Shown here one piece after another: positions 55,231 through 63,503 of a stretch of 64,000 bases of DNA. The notes under the pieces are model-generated. The model saw only the letters and a program-made list of their open reading frames with translations. It was not told where the DNA came from and ran no database searches. Position 1 is the stretch's first letter; the number at the start of each line of letters is the position of its first letter. Both the position numbers and the translations under genes were made by a program. Location of the stretch: NCBI RefSeq assembly GCF_026151345.1, contig NZ_JAMQPR010000001.1, positions 912,231 through 976,230 of the forward strand, read 5' to 3'. Source of the DNA: Leptospira paudalimensis (GTDB lineage Bacteria; Spirochaetota; Leptospiria; Leptospirales; Leptospiraceae).

Positions 55231-56109
55231 GTGGAGAGTTACATTCATTTTGTTTACTTAGTCATTTTATTTGTATGCCTTCCATTTTTGTTAACAGGTA
55301 TTTTTCGCAAAGTAAGAGCCTATGCGCAAGGTAGGCGTGGACCAAGACTCATCCAATTTTATTTGGAGATTTGTAAATCCTTTCTGAAAGTTCCTGTTGT
55401 AAACAACTACTTTTCTTCGATCTCCAAATTGGCTCCGAGAATCGTCATATATTCATCTTTAATGATATGGAGTATTGTTCTCTTTGAATGGGCACCATTT
55501 ATTCTGATCCCATTTTTTTTAGCACTTTATCGATTCGCTTATATTGGTTTTGCAATGGAAGGTGCAACTTCCTTCGGTGGTATGGCTTCGGGAAGAGAGA
55601 TTTTATTGTCTGTTATGGTAGAGCCAACTTTTATACTCATGATACTCGCTGCGCAATCCCATATCGAAATTTCGGAAACACCTCAAGGTATATTAATCGG
55701 ATTACTATTTTTATCGTTATCCTTTATTGCTATTCTTGCGGAATTAGCAAAACCTCCATTTGATGATCCGCGTACTCACTTAGAGTTAACCATGGTTCAT
55801 GAGGCAATGATTTTGGAAGCGTCTGGTCGACAATTGGCATTTTTTGAATTAGCTAGTTCTATAAAACTTTCTGCATTACTTGTTTTTTTGGTAAAGTTAG
55901 CATTAGAACATTCAAAACTATTTAAATCAAACTACTTGAATGGAATCAATCAGGAATTTTTGATTTTGCCTGCAGTAGTTTTTTTGGCGATATTGATAGG
56001 TTTTTGGGAAGCAAATAGTGTTCGAAGAAAATGGACCTGGATACCTGAATTTATGGGATTGGCTTTTATTGCGATTTTGATTTTGGGGACACTTGTTAAA
56101 CTTTCATAG
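55231..56109 (+). CDS. hyfC: HyfC/HycD/NuoH-like membrane subunit
   Basis: A 292-residue protein with eight helices of the NuoH/HycD family. Family motifs are RRGPRLIQFYLEICKSFLK (about 35-53, where NuoH has the quinone-site GPxxxQ), the Glu-rich loop AELAKPPFDDPRTHLELTM (about 172-190) and the MVHEAMILEASG helix. It forms the joint between the antiporter modules and the peripheral arm. The start is GTG at 55231 with AAAGGATAA upstream. It is packed tightly in the operon with the previous stop 4 nt before and the next start 9 nt after. Confidence 0.88.
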   Translation: MESYIHFVYLVILFVCLPFLLTGIFRKVRAYAQGRRGPRLIQFYLEICKSFLKVPVVNNYFSSISKLAPRIVIYSSLMIWSIVLFEWAPFILIPFFLALYRFAYIGFAMEGATSFGGMASGREILLSVMVEPTFILMILAAQSHIEISETPQGILIGLLFLSLSFIAILAELAKPPFDDPRTHLELTMVHEAMILEASGRQLAFFELASSIKLSALLVFLVKLALEHSKLFKSNYLNGINQEFLILPAVVFLAILIGFWEANSVRRKWTWIPEFMGLAFIAILILGTLVKLS

Positions 56110-56118
56110 GATAAATCA

Positions 56119-56730
56119 ATGATATACGATTTTGTTTATTTATTATTACTCTTGTCTGGTATTGTTGTCTTAGTTGAAAATCGATTAAGTCGGATTATTT
56201 TGTTTTTAAGTCTTCAAGGTTTTTTGTTGATCTTTCCTGTGATCCAAACTCATGAAGGTGATTGGCAACATGCCATTTCACTAATTTTGTTGGTTGTACT
56301 TTTTAAGGGACTATTAACTCCATGGATTCTAAATTGGACTGCGAATAAATCAAAAATGAATGAGAGTACTACTCCGCGATTTGGTTATTTAGCAACTCTC
56401 TTATTTATGGTATTAGGATTGGTTCTTGCCGTTAAAATTACGGATGGTGTCCCTCTATTGTCGATACCAGTTCATAAAATCGCATTAATTTATGTAATTT
56501 TATTAGTATATGTTGGTATATTGTGTTTTGTTGTTAGGCGGAATTGGTTGGCTTTAATTGCTGGTTTTTGTGTTTTTGAAAATGGGATTTTTGTTCTAAC
56601 TATGGTTTTGGATAAGGGATTACCGTTTGGTTTGGAATTTGGATCCTTTTTGGATGCTATACTAGTAATAGTTTCTGGAGGAATATTGCAGCTTTCACCT
56701 CATATGCATGTAAAGGAAAGAAAGTTATGA
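56119..56730 (+). CDS. hyfE: HyfE/NuoK-like membrane subunit
   Basis: A 203-residue membrane protein with about six helices resembling HyfE, a NuoK-type subunit with an N-terminal extension. The C-terminal half has FVVRRNWLALIAGFCVFENGIF (about 135-156), which carries the Glu that NuoK/HyfE subunits place within the membrane for ion transfer. The last helix ends HMHVKERKL. The gene overlaps the next start by 4 nt. It is one of the membrane-arm subunits of the hydrogenase-4-like complex. Confidence 0.82.
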   Translation: MIYDFVYLLLLLSGIVVLVENRLSRIILFLSLQGFLLIFPVIQTHEGDWQHAISLILLVVLFKGLLTPWILNWTANKSKMNESTTPRFGYLATLLFMVLGLVLAVKITDGVPLLSIPVHKIALIYVILLVYVGILCFVVRRNWLALIAGFCVFENGIFVLTMVLDKGLPFGLEFGSFLDAILVIVSGGILQLSPHMHVKERKL

Positions 56731-57935
56731 TGGAGATCGTTTTTTATGTATCCGGAATTTTTACCTTTGTAGTTATATTTTTAATTTCAATTTTTGCTCC
56801 AACGAAAGGACAAACAAGGATTTGGTTGTGGAGTTTACTCAAAATTTGTTTTTTTACCGTATTGTTTTATTCTTGGTTTACTGATAACATAGTACTAAAA
56901 TGGATTTTAATTGAAGCTTCAACTTTATTTGGGGCGTTATTAATTTCTTCAAGTGGAACAGAACGATCCTTCCATGTTGGATGGAAATTTTTATTAATTA
57001 ATTCCTATGCACTTGGTTTAGCCTTTTTAGGTATCGTGATACTACTTTTCGCATCCACTCCCTTACAAAACTTGGATTTTTCTTCCCTTAAACAAGGGTT
57101 AGAAGGTCAATCTGGTCTACTTATTGAAACAGGCATACTCTTAACGATTTATGGGTATAGCGGGAAGTTGGGTTTGGTGCCAAATCACTTTTGGGTTGGT
57201 GATACTTATGCAGAAAGCCCTAGCCAAATTTCTTCATTGATCGCTTCATTTGTCCCTGTTAGTGTAGTTCTTGCAATTCGACCTTTGATTAAATTGGAAA
57301 ATGAATTAAATCTACATTTAATCAATGCTTCCAATGGATTATTATTCATTGGTATATTAACGATTTTATATTCAACTTTAATGTTAGTATCTCGTGATGA
57401 TATTCGACGTATTTCGGCTAAAGTTGCACTTTTCCATACAGGAATGTTAACTCTATTTTTATGGTTGGATGTATCTGATGAAGTTTTTTACTTTTTACTC
57501 ACTACAACTGTTTTGGTTAAACTTCTTGTCTTTTTATCTATGGGAATATTAAGAATGGATGCTGGGAAACGTAATATATCTCAGATCCTGAAGGGAACCA
57601 CGTTAAGCCATAAAGCATTGTATGTTTATTTATTGGCATTGTTGATTGCATTTGTTTTTCCTCTTTCTCCGGTTTTTGTTTTGGATTTGAAAATCATAGA
57701 GATTGCAATCATGAAAAAACAATTTTACTTATTTATATTCCCGATTTTGGGATCCGTTTTCTTTTTTGTTTCATTGAATAAAGTATTACCTATGGTAAGG
57801 CTACAGAATCGAGATTTTAATTTTGAAGTATTAGGAACAGTACGATTGCGATTTTATTTTTTTTGGATTAGTTTGCTATTCACCATCTCTGTTGGTGCTT
57901 TTGGCATGTATTATTTGATGGCGAATTATATATGA
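56727..57935 (+). CDS. hyfF: HyfF/NuoN-like antiporter subunit
   Basis: A 402-residue antiporter-like protein, shorter than HyfB and with about 12 helices. Segment GYSGKLGLVPNHFWVGDTYAESPSQISSL (about 145-172, cited by region) is the core proton-channel motif with Lys and His. DDIRRISAKVALFHTGML (about 223-240) is the second. It has no WDCG-type tail, which fits the HyfF/HycC-like second antiporter. With HyfB it gives the complex two ion-pumping modules. Start ATG overlaps the hyfE stop, and the last codons overlap the hyfG-like start by 4 nt. Confidence 0.83.
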   Translation: MMEIVFYVSGIFTFVVIFLISIFAPTKGQTRIWLWSLLKICFFTVLFYSWFTDNIVLKWILIEASTLFGALLISSSGTERSFHVGWKFLLINSYALGLAFLGIVILLFASTPLQNLDFSSLKQGLEGQSGLLIETGILLTIYGYSGKLGLVPNHFWVGDTYAESPSQISSLIASFVPVSVVLAIRPLIKLENELNLHLINASNGLLFIGILTILYSTLMLVSRDDIRRISAKVALFHTGMLTLFLWLDVSDEVFYFLLTTTVLVKLLVFLSMGILRMDAGKRNISQILKGTTLSHKALYVYLLALLIAFVFPLSPVFVLDLKIIEIAIMKKQFYLFIFPILGSVFFFVSLNKVLPMVRLQNRDFNFEVLGTVRLRFYFFWISLLFTISVGAFGMYYLMANYI

Positions 57936-59359
57936 TGAAAATTACAGGCATTACTCATTTTAACGGTTCGTATTTTCAATTCATTCAAGAGAATCAAAGT
58001 ATAGTTATGGAAGAGGAAAAATCCAAAAAAAGTACAATTGATTTTTTATTGGATGATCAATATCCGATTTGGTTGGTGAGGCATTCTTTTGGACAAGACA
58101 TGGGACATGAAGACTATTCTGATTTAAAGGAAGAGGATTATTTGTCCGACCAGAGAGGGAAAATTTTATCTTTACACCAAAAATCGGGTGTGATACGCGA
58201 TTTAGCTTACCACGGTTTGTCTGTACCTTTCTCAATTGATCATTATTCACATGCTGTTGGTCCCATTCACGCAGGTATCATCGAACCAGGTCATTTTCGA
58301 TTTGTTGTAGAGGGTGAAGTGATTCGTCATCTAACAATTCGCCTTGGTTATCAAAAACGAAGTATACGAGATTTTTTAGTTGGTAAATCTATGGAACAGG
58401 TTTTGCCATATTCAGAAATGATATCTGGTGATACAAGTGTTGGTTATGCATTAGCATTTTCAAAAATATATGAAGATATTCATAATATTGTAGTAACAAA
58501 AGACATTCGTTTATTCCGATCTTTGCTCGTTGAGTTGGAAAGAATTGCCGTTCACATTGGGGATTTAGGTGGAATATCGGAAGATATCGGCTATTACCCG
58601 TTATATGGTGTTTGTGTTACTGATAGGGGGGCTGCACTTGGACTTATGGAAACTTGGACAGGGCACCGGTTTGGGAAATCAGTAGTTCGTCCTGGTAAAC
58701 TCTTACTCAATCATCGAATTAACGCCAAACAGGCTAAAGAAGCTTTTTACCAATTAAAAAAAGTTTATCAATCTAGAATTCGTCCTCAGATTCTAAGAGC
58801 TCTCTCCATTTCTACTCTCAAGGAGAGGATGCAAGGTTGTGGGTTTATTTCGGAATCCGATGTTCAAAAAAACGGGTTTGTTGGAATGGTTTCTCGAATG
58901 GCAGGAGTAGTGGAAGACCTACGGATCAATCATCCCGATTACCCCGATTGGAAACCACTTCCTATAAAGGAAGAACACCATCATTATAATGGTGATGTTT
59001 GGGCTCGGATGTACCTTCGATATGCTGAGATTGAACAGTCGTTACGTTGGATGGAGGAAAAAGTAGAGGAACTAGATTGGGATTTGATTTGGAAATCAAA
59101 AGAGAATAAAATACCGAAGGAACTAAAAGAAAAAAAATTACAATCTGGAATTTATTATTCTTCAGTGGAAGCATGGAGAGGACCTTTGTTAGTTGCCCTA
59201 AACATCGATGAAAATGGTTTTGTAATTAATTCTTATATTCGCGATCCTTCAGTTTTAAACTGGCATGCACTTGAGTTAGCAGTTCGAGGAGAACAAGTAA
59301 GCGATTTCCCATTAAATAATAAATCATTTAATCTTAGTTATGTTGGATTTGACTTATGA
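57932..59359 (+). CDS. HyfG/NuoCD-like large subunit lacking all NiFe-ligand cysteines
   Basis: A 475-residue protein with a short NuoC-like N-terminus (about 1-85) and the HycE/NuoD large-subunit fold. The site matching the first hydrogenase motif (RxCGxC) reads MISGDT, with S165 and T168 in place of both Cys. The C-terminal DPCxxC site aligns with NLSYVG, where S469 and G472 replace both Cys, and the chain ends a few residues later. The surrounding alignment is good (GIIEPGHFRFVVEGEV, NWHALELAVRG, DFPLNNKSFNLSY), so the loss is real rather than an alignment slip. It cannot bind a NiFe centre. This matches Ehr-type complexes. Starts with ATG ATG, overlapping the previous stop. Confidence 0.85.
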   Translation: MMKITGITHFNGSYFQFIQENQSIVMEEEKSKKSTIDFLLDDQYPIWLVRHSFGQDMGHEDYSDLKEEDYLSDQRGKILSLHQKSGVIRDLAYHGLSVPFSIDHYSHAVGPIHAGIIEPGHFRFVVEGEVIRHLTIRLGYQKRSIRDFLVGKSMEQVLPYSEMISGDTSVGYALAFSKIYEDIHNIVVTKDIRLFRSLLVELERIAVHIGDLGGISEDIGYYPLYGVCVTDRGAALGLMETWTGHRFGKSVVRPGKLLLNHRINAKQAKEAFYQLKKVYQSRIRPQILRALSISTLKERMQGCGFISESDVQKNGFVGMVSRMAGVVEDLRINHPDYPDWKPLPIKEEHHHYNGDVWARMYLRYAEIEQSLRWMEEKVEELDWDLIWKSKENKIPKELKEKKLQSGIYYSSVEAWRGPLLVALNIDENGFVINSYIRDPSVLNWHALELAVRGEQVSDFPLNNKSFNLSYVGFDL

Positions 59360-60177
59360 GTTTTTTATTTGAATTAAAGAATTTTTTCACTAAAAAAAAT
59401 GTTCTCAATTTCGAGAAAACTTCCTATGTACACCCGAATCAAAGAGGCATACCAATTCCCACGAAGGAAATGGTAAACGGATGTGGAAGCTGTAAGGAAT
59501 GTGAAACCCTTTGTCCAACAAATGTGATCCAAAGGAATGGCGGAGACCTACTGACAATGGATTATGGAAAATGCCTGCAATGTGGGCTTTGCGTAGAAAT
59601 TTGCCCGGAAGGAAAACTTCGTAATTCGGGATTTATATACACTTTCGTTTTACACCGAGAGGAATTTTATACAACCTACAAAAATGGAAAATTGGAGTTA
59701 TCCAACCAAGCAAAATTTACACTCACTGAAAACCAAAAACGATTCCGCGCCTTAACACAAAACCGTGGGTTTTTGTACAGAGAAGTTGCCGCCGGTGGAA
59801 ACAATACAGTCGAATCGGAACTGAATGCCTCTTACAATTCCGTGTTTGATTCCGAAAGAGAAGGGATTCGATGTGTTGCCAGTCCCAAACATGCTGACGC
59901 CATTGTATATTCCGGACCAGTCTCCGAAAATATGGCGGCTCCGTTGCAAACTGCATGGGATGTTATCAGTGAACCAAAAGCGTTGGTTGCCTGTGGGACA
60001 GAAGCAGTCAGTGGAGGTCTTTTCCCGCAAGGGAAGTTACCAAAAGAACCAGACCTTTTTATTTCAGGAGATCCCCCAAGACCAGATGTCATTTTACAAG
60101 CCTTTCGTTTGTTATTAGGAAGATTTTCCTTCCAATTCCAAGAGGCGCTTCACAAATTTTTAGAGAGTGAAAAATAA
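59356..60177 (+). CDS. Ferredoxin-HyfI fusion subunit lacking proximal-cluster cysteines
   Basis: A 273-residue fusion. Residues 43-53 and 73-83 are two intact CxxCxxCxxxC motifs for 4Fe-4S clusters, as in HyfH/NuoI. The C-terminal part (about 130-265) is the NuoB/HycG small-subunit fold, with GIRCVASPKHADAIVYSGPV and ISGDPPRPD. Its GSCNGCE motif reads AGGNNTVES (146-154), the third Cys position is Glu (VACGTEAVSGG), and GCPP reads GDPP (238-241). So none of the four ligands expected for the N2-like cluster is present. The two ferredoxin clusters would therefore be the only Fe-S centres of the complex visible here. Start overlaps the previous stop by 4 nt. Confidence 0.85.
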   Translation: MSFLFELKNFFTKKNVLNFEKTSYVHPNQRGIPIPTKEMVNGCGSCKECETLCPTNVIQRNGGDLLTMDYGKCLQCGLCVEICPEGKLRNSGFIYTFVLHREEFYTTYKNGKLELSNQAKFTLTENQKRFRALTQNRGFLYREVAAGGNNTVESELNASYNSVFDSEREGIRCVASPKHADAIVYSGPVSENMAAPLQTAWDVISEPKALVACGTEAVSGGLFPQGKLPKEPDLFISGDPPRPDVILQAFRLLLGRFSFQFQEALHKFLESEK

Positions 60178-60182
60178 GGCGC

Positions 60183-61415
60183 GTGGAATTAGAAAAAGAA
60201 GAAATTGTCAGAGTGTTGGTTTTAGAACCACAGAAAAAATCATACGATACCATTTCGCAATTACTCGTGGAGTGGTTTGGTGAATACATTGATTTGACGT
60301 GGCGATCTGTTTTTGAGAATGGAGCCGAGGAAATTAAAAAAGTTCAATATGACCTTCTCATCACTGAAATTCAATTTCCTGAATTAGAGGAATCTTCAGA
60401 ATCTATCTTAGAAAAAATAATGGATATGGCTGGTCCTTCCGAACTTCCAGTGGTTGTGTTTACCAAGGCCGAAGGAAAACAACTGCCAATCCTTGCGTTT
60501 CAATTAGGTATCAATGAATACTTCAGCAAACGTAGGTTAAAGAAAAATATTTTAGAACATCGATTCCGTAATTTGTTCCGGGAGATTTATCGTAAAAAAG
60601 TAGTATCCATCCAAATGGATGATAGTTTGAAACGTTTCCAAGATCTATATGGAATGAACCAATCAGAGATTCAAGATTTGAATACGATGGTTAAAAAGTT
60701 TAAAAAAGAACTTGAGAAAGAATATGAAGAAAAGTTAAACTTAGAGTTTGAAAAAAAGAAAATGCAAAACGTATTTGGGATGTACGTTGATCCTATCATT
60801 GTTGAAAGTTTAATGAATAATACATTATCATTAGATCAAAAAGGAAAGGAACAAGAAGTTTCTGTATTGTTTTCTGATATTCGTGGTTATACATCCTTAT
60901 CTGAAAAAATGAAACCTGAACATGTGATTTCCTTTTTGAATGAATATTTCACTGCTATGACAGAAGTGATTTTGGGATATGGTGGGATGATCGATAAATA
61001 CATAGGCGATTCCATCATGTGTTTGTTTGGAGCACCGGTTTTTCAAGAAGATCATAGACAAAACGCTCTCGATTGTGCATTAGAAATGTTGCAAGTATTT
61101 GAATTGTGGCAACCCAAATGGAATCAGATTTATGGTTTCACTCCGCAGATTGGAATCGGTGTGGCGTCAGGGAATGTGATTGTAGGAAACGTGGGTTCGT
61201 TTCAAAAACTTTCTTATACAGCAGTAGGGGATACAGTGAACATGGCAAGCCGATTGGAGTCCATGGCTAAGCCAATGCATGTTTATGTATCAGAAGGTTT
61301 ATATAACCATCTACCAGAAGAGTATTCTAAAAAATACCGATATGAAGAATTAGAACCTGTAAAAATTAAAGGAAAAGAAGGTTTACACAGAATATTAAGT
61401 GTAAAACCAAATTAA
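60183..61415 (+). CDS. Class III adenylate/guanylate cyclase with receiver-like domain
   Basis: A 410-residue soluble cyclase. Residues 8-135 look like a receiver domain, but the phosphoacceptor position is Glu (LLITEIQFPE, E62) instead of Asp. A coiled coil follows (about 150-205). The class III catalytic domain (about 215-400) has both metal Asp residues, FSDIRGYT and KYIGDSIMCLFG. VGDTVNMASRLE is the dimer/purine region. Cyclic-AMP versus cyclic-GMP specificity was not assigned. GTG start 6 nt after the hyf-like operon, so co-transcription is likely. The Glu in the receiver may mimic a permanently phosphorylated state, an inference. Confidence 0.86.
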   Translation: MELEKEEIVRVLVLEPQKKSYDTISQLLVEWFGEYIDLTWRSVFENGAEEIKKVQYDLLITEIQFPELEESSESILEKIMDMAGPSELPVVVFTKAEGKQLPILAFQLGINEYFSKRRLKKNILEHRFRNLFREIYRKKVVSIQMDDSLKRFQDLYGMNQSEIQDLNTMVKKFKKELEKEYEEKLNLEFEKKKMQNVFGMYVDPIIVESLMNNTLSLDQKGKEQEVSVLFSDIRGYTSLSEKMKPEHVISFLNEYFTAMTEVILGYGGMIDKYIGDSIMCLFGAPVFQEDHRQNALDCALEMLQVFELWQPKWNQIYGFTPQIGIGVASGNVIVGNVGSFQKLSYTAVGDTVNMASRLESMAKPMHVYVSEGLYNHLPEEYSKKYRYEELEPVKIKGKEGLHRILSVKPN

Positions 61416-61420
61416 TGGTT

Positions 61421-62263
61421 TTATAGGGTGCTACAAAACTGATACAATTCGTTTGTTTTCAGTTTTTCATCCTTGGTTGTTACATACACTTTCATATCTT
61501 CAATTTCTAAACCCAAAACACTTCGGTATTCTTCAAATTTTTGAATTGTATCTGGTTCTTGTTTTCCATGGCATGTTAGTTTGGCAATCACACCTGCAAA
61601 ACCAATGATTTGACCGAGGGAGGTTTGTTCTGCAATTGGTTTTGCTAAATCTTCAATGGAGGAGATGATGATCGAAGGCATTTTCCAAAGTTTGGCTGCT
61701 GCACTTCCCATTTCATATGAATCCACACCATATGCTTTTTTTTCCAACGTGATGAGACTTACATCAGATGTTTGGAATTCTGTTAACACTTCTACATATT
61801 TTTTGCGATCTATTGTATTCAAAACAATACGACCCAAATCTTGCATAAGTCCACATGTAATGGCAAGTTCGGCTTCTTTTTTGAATTTTTTTTCTTCGCA
61901 GAGGATTTGAGCAAAAATTCCTTTTGCAACGGAATGATCCCAAACTTCATCACGGAATTTTTTATAATTCCCCTGGCTAAAAAGAGAATCTGTCATCGAC
62001 ATCGCCACCATACTGCGAACGGTTTTAAAACCGAGACGAGTGATGACCTGTTTCATATTGGCAACAGGATTTCCGCGGGAGAAAAAAGGAGAATTGGCTA
62101 ATTTTAAAAGCCTTGCGACAAGGACTTGGTCGGATTGGACTTTTTTCTCTAACTCACCAAAGGAAAGTTCATTATCATCGTCTAGGGAAAGTACGGAAAG
62201 TAAGACTGGCGGAACAATCGTCAGATCTTTAATTTGGGATAAGTATTCTTCCAGTGTTGCCAT
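61421..62263 (-). CDS. HDOD-domain protein
   Basis: A 280-residue protein that is mostly an HDOD domain, a catalytically inactive HD-like helical module. Segments IVPPVLLSVLSLDDD (about 16-30), FGELEKKVQSDQVLVARLLKLANSPFF (about 36-62, cited by region), MKQVITRLGFKTVRSMVAMS and the central HSVAKGIFAQIL match HDOD. HD-type catalytic His-Asp pairs are not intact. HDOD proteins act as scaffolds in signalling and motility. It converges on the cyclase gene with 5 nt between stops. No regulator is fused. Confidence 0.85.
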   Translation of the reverse strand: MATLEEYLSQIKDLTIVPPVLLSVLSLDDDNELSFGELEKKVQSDQVLVARLLKLANSPFFSRGNPVANMKQVITRLGFKTVRSMVAMSMTDSLFSQGNYKKFRDEVWDHSVAKGIFAQILCEEKKFKKEAELAITCGLMQDLGRIVLNTIDRKKYVEVLTEFQTSDVSLITLEKKAYGVDSYEMGSAAAKLWKMPSIIISSIEDLAKPIAEQTSLGQIIGFAGVIAKLTCHGKQEPDTIQKFEEYRSVLGLEIEDMKVYVTTKDEKLKTNELYQFCSTL

Positions 62264-62325
62264 AAGTTTTGGGACCTAAAGTCAGAATTTAAAATCTTCT
62301 GACGATGGAAACCAAAATCTAAGCT

Positions 62326-63453
62326 TTATCTGGCAACGATTCTTGCGAATTCAATTCCTTTGAAATAGTGTTGTAAAATTTCTTTGTGGTTGAACTGACT
62401 TTTTGCCATTGCAAAACTTCCCCATTGAGACATTCCCACACCATGACCAGAACCTAATCCTTTCACATAAAAATCACCCGACTCTTCTTTTCGAATTCCA
62501 AACCGAGTAGACTTTAGTTTTGTCGCACCGATTTTTTTTCGAAATTCAGTAGCTTTGATTCTTTTGGTTCCAGATGTTCCTATAATTTCTAATTCATTCA
62601 CACGAGACGTTGGAAATCGATTGGCAACAATGATATCTTGGATATCACCAACACCTAAGTCACGTAAGCTGTTATTAACATAATCAGTTTTCCATTTTTC
62701 TTCCCATGAATATTGATCTCCATCCTTATCATATTCAGATGGAACTGGTTTTAAATATTCAACAGAATTCCCCCATACATTTGCTGGATCTTCCGTGTAA
62801 CCGCCAGCATTCGAATGGAAAAAACTTTGGATAGGTTGTCCTTTGTGAATGAGGATCAGGCCTTCCGTTTCAAATACAGCTTCGGATGTATTTTTATGTT
62901 CTTTGTTTTTACCTTTGTAAACTTGAGTATTCGTTGATGTGTCGACATCATACTCTTGTTTTTTTCGATTTAACATTTCTTTTACAACATACGTTCTCGC
63001 ACAAATGGCTTGTGCTTTTAAAGCTTCTTTGGGCCAAGAAGCACTCACTTCAGAAGGTACAACCGATAGTAAATATAATTCTACTGGAACAATATTGATG
63101 ATGAGAACTTTTCCATCAATGGGCTTTAGTAAAATACTGCCACGGTAACTCGCACCTTTGTAATCCACCCACTCTGAATTACTTTGAATGGATATAGGCG
63201 CTTTGATCGCTGTTGGATTTAAGGATAAAAAATCATATGCTTTTTTAATAGTGAGATCGTTTGCATCTTTAACTATGATTTCACCTGAGGATTTAAAAAT
63301 TTCTTCATCACTCGCATAACCAAGGAGAACTCTTACTGGTCTCGATTTGAAGTTGGATTCATCTGGTGCCCAGTTTGTTACCATAACACTCGCACATCCG
63401 ATTTGTCCTAAAATGACGATGCAAAAAAATAAAATCGCAGTCCGTTGTTTCAT
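62326..63453 (-). CDS. SpoIID/LytB-domain lipoprotein
   Basis: A 375-residue envelope protein with a lipobox ending GQIGC (C20). The SpoIID domain spans most of the chain. It includes LLSVVPSEVSASWPKEALKAQAICARTYV (about 118-146, cited by region), the SNAGGYTEDPANVWG segment (about 225-239) and the C-terminal GLGSGHGVGMSQWGSFAMAK (about 333-352), a strong SpoIID signature. SpoIID proteins of spore formers are lytic transglycosylases that strip stem peptides from glycan. In a spirochaete it more likely acts in peptidoglycan remodelling or has lost activity. No neighbouring cell-wall gene. Confidence 0.85.
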   Translation of the reverse strand: MKQRTAILFFCIVILGQIGCASVMVTNWAPDESNFKSRPVRVLLGYASDEEIFKSSGEIIVKDANDLTIKKAYDFLSLNPTAIKAPISIQSNSEWVDYKGASYRGSILLKPIDGKVLIINIVPVELYLLSVVPSEVSASWPKEALKAQAICARTYVVKEMLNRKKQEYDVDTSTNTQVYKGKNKEHKNTSEAVFETEGLILIHKGQPIQSFFHSNAGGYTEDPANVWGNSVEYLKPVPSEYDKDGDQYSWEEKWKTDYVNNSLRDLGVGDIQDIIVANRFPTSRVNELEIIGTSGTKRIKATEFRKKIGATKLKSTRFGIRKEESGDFYVKGLGSGHGVGMSQWGSFAMAKSQFNHKEILQHYFKGIEFARIVAR

Positions 63454-63503
63454 AGTTCCCTCCCTATTATTTTCGGAAGAAAGAGAAAATCGATAAAGGG
63501 ATT

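Noticed and set aside
57932..59359. Functional NiFe hydrogenase large subunit
   Set aside because: All four NiFe-ligand cysteines are replaced and the C-terminal processing extension is absent.
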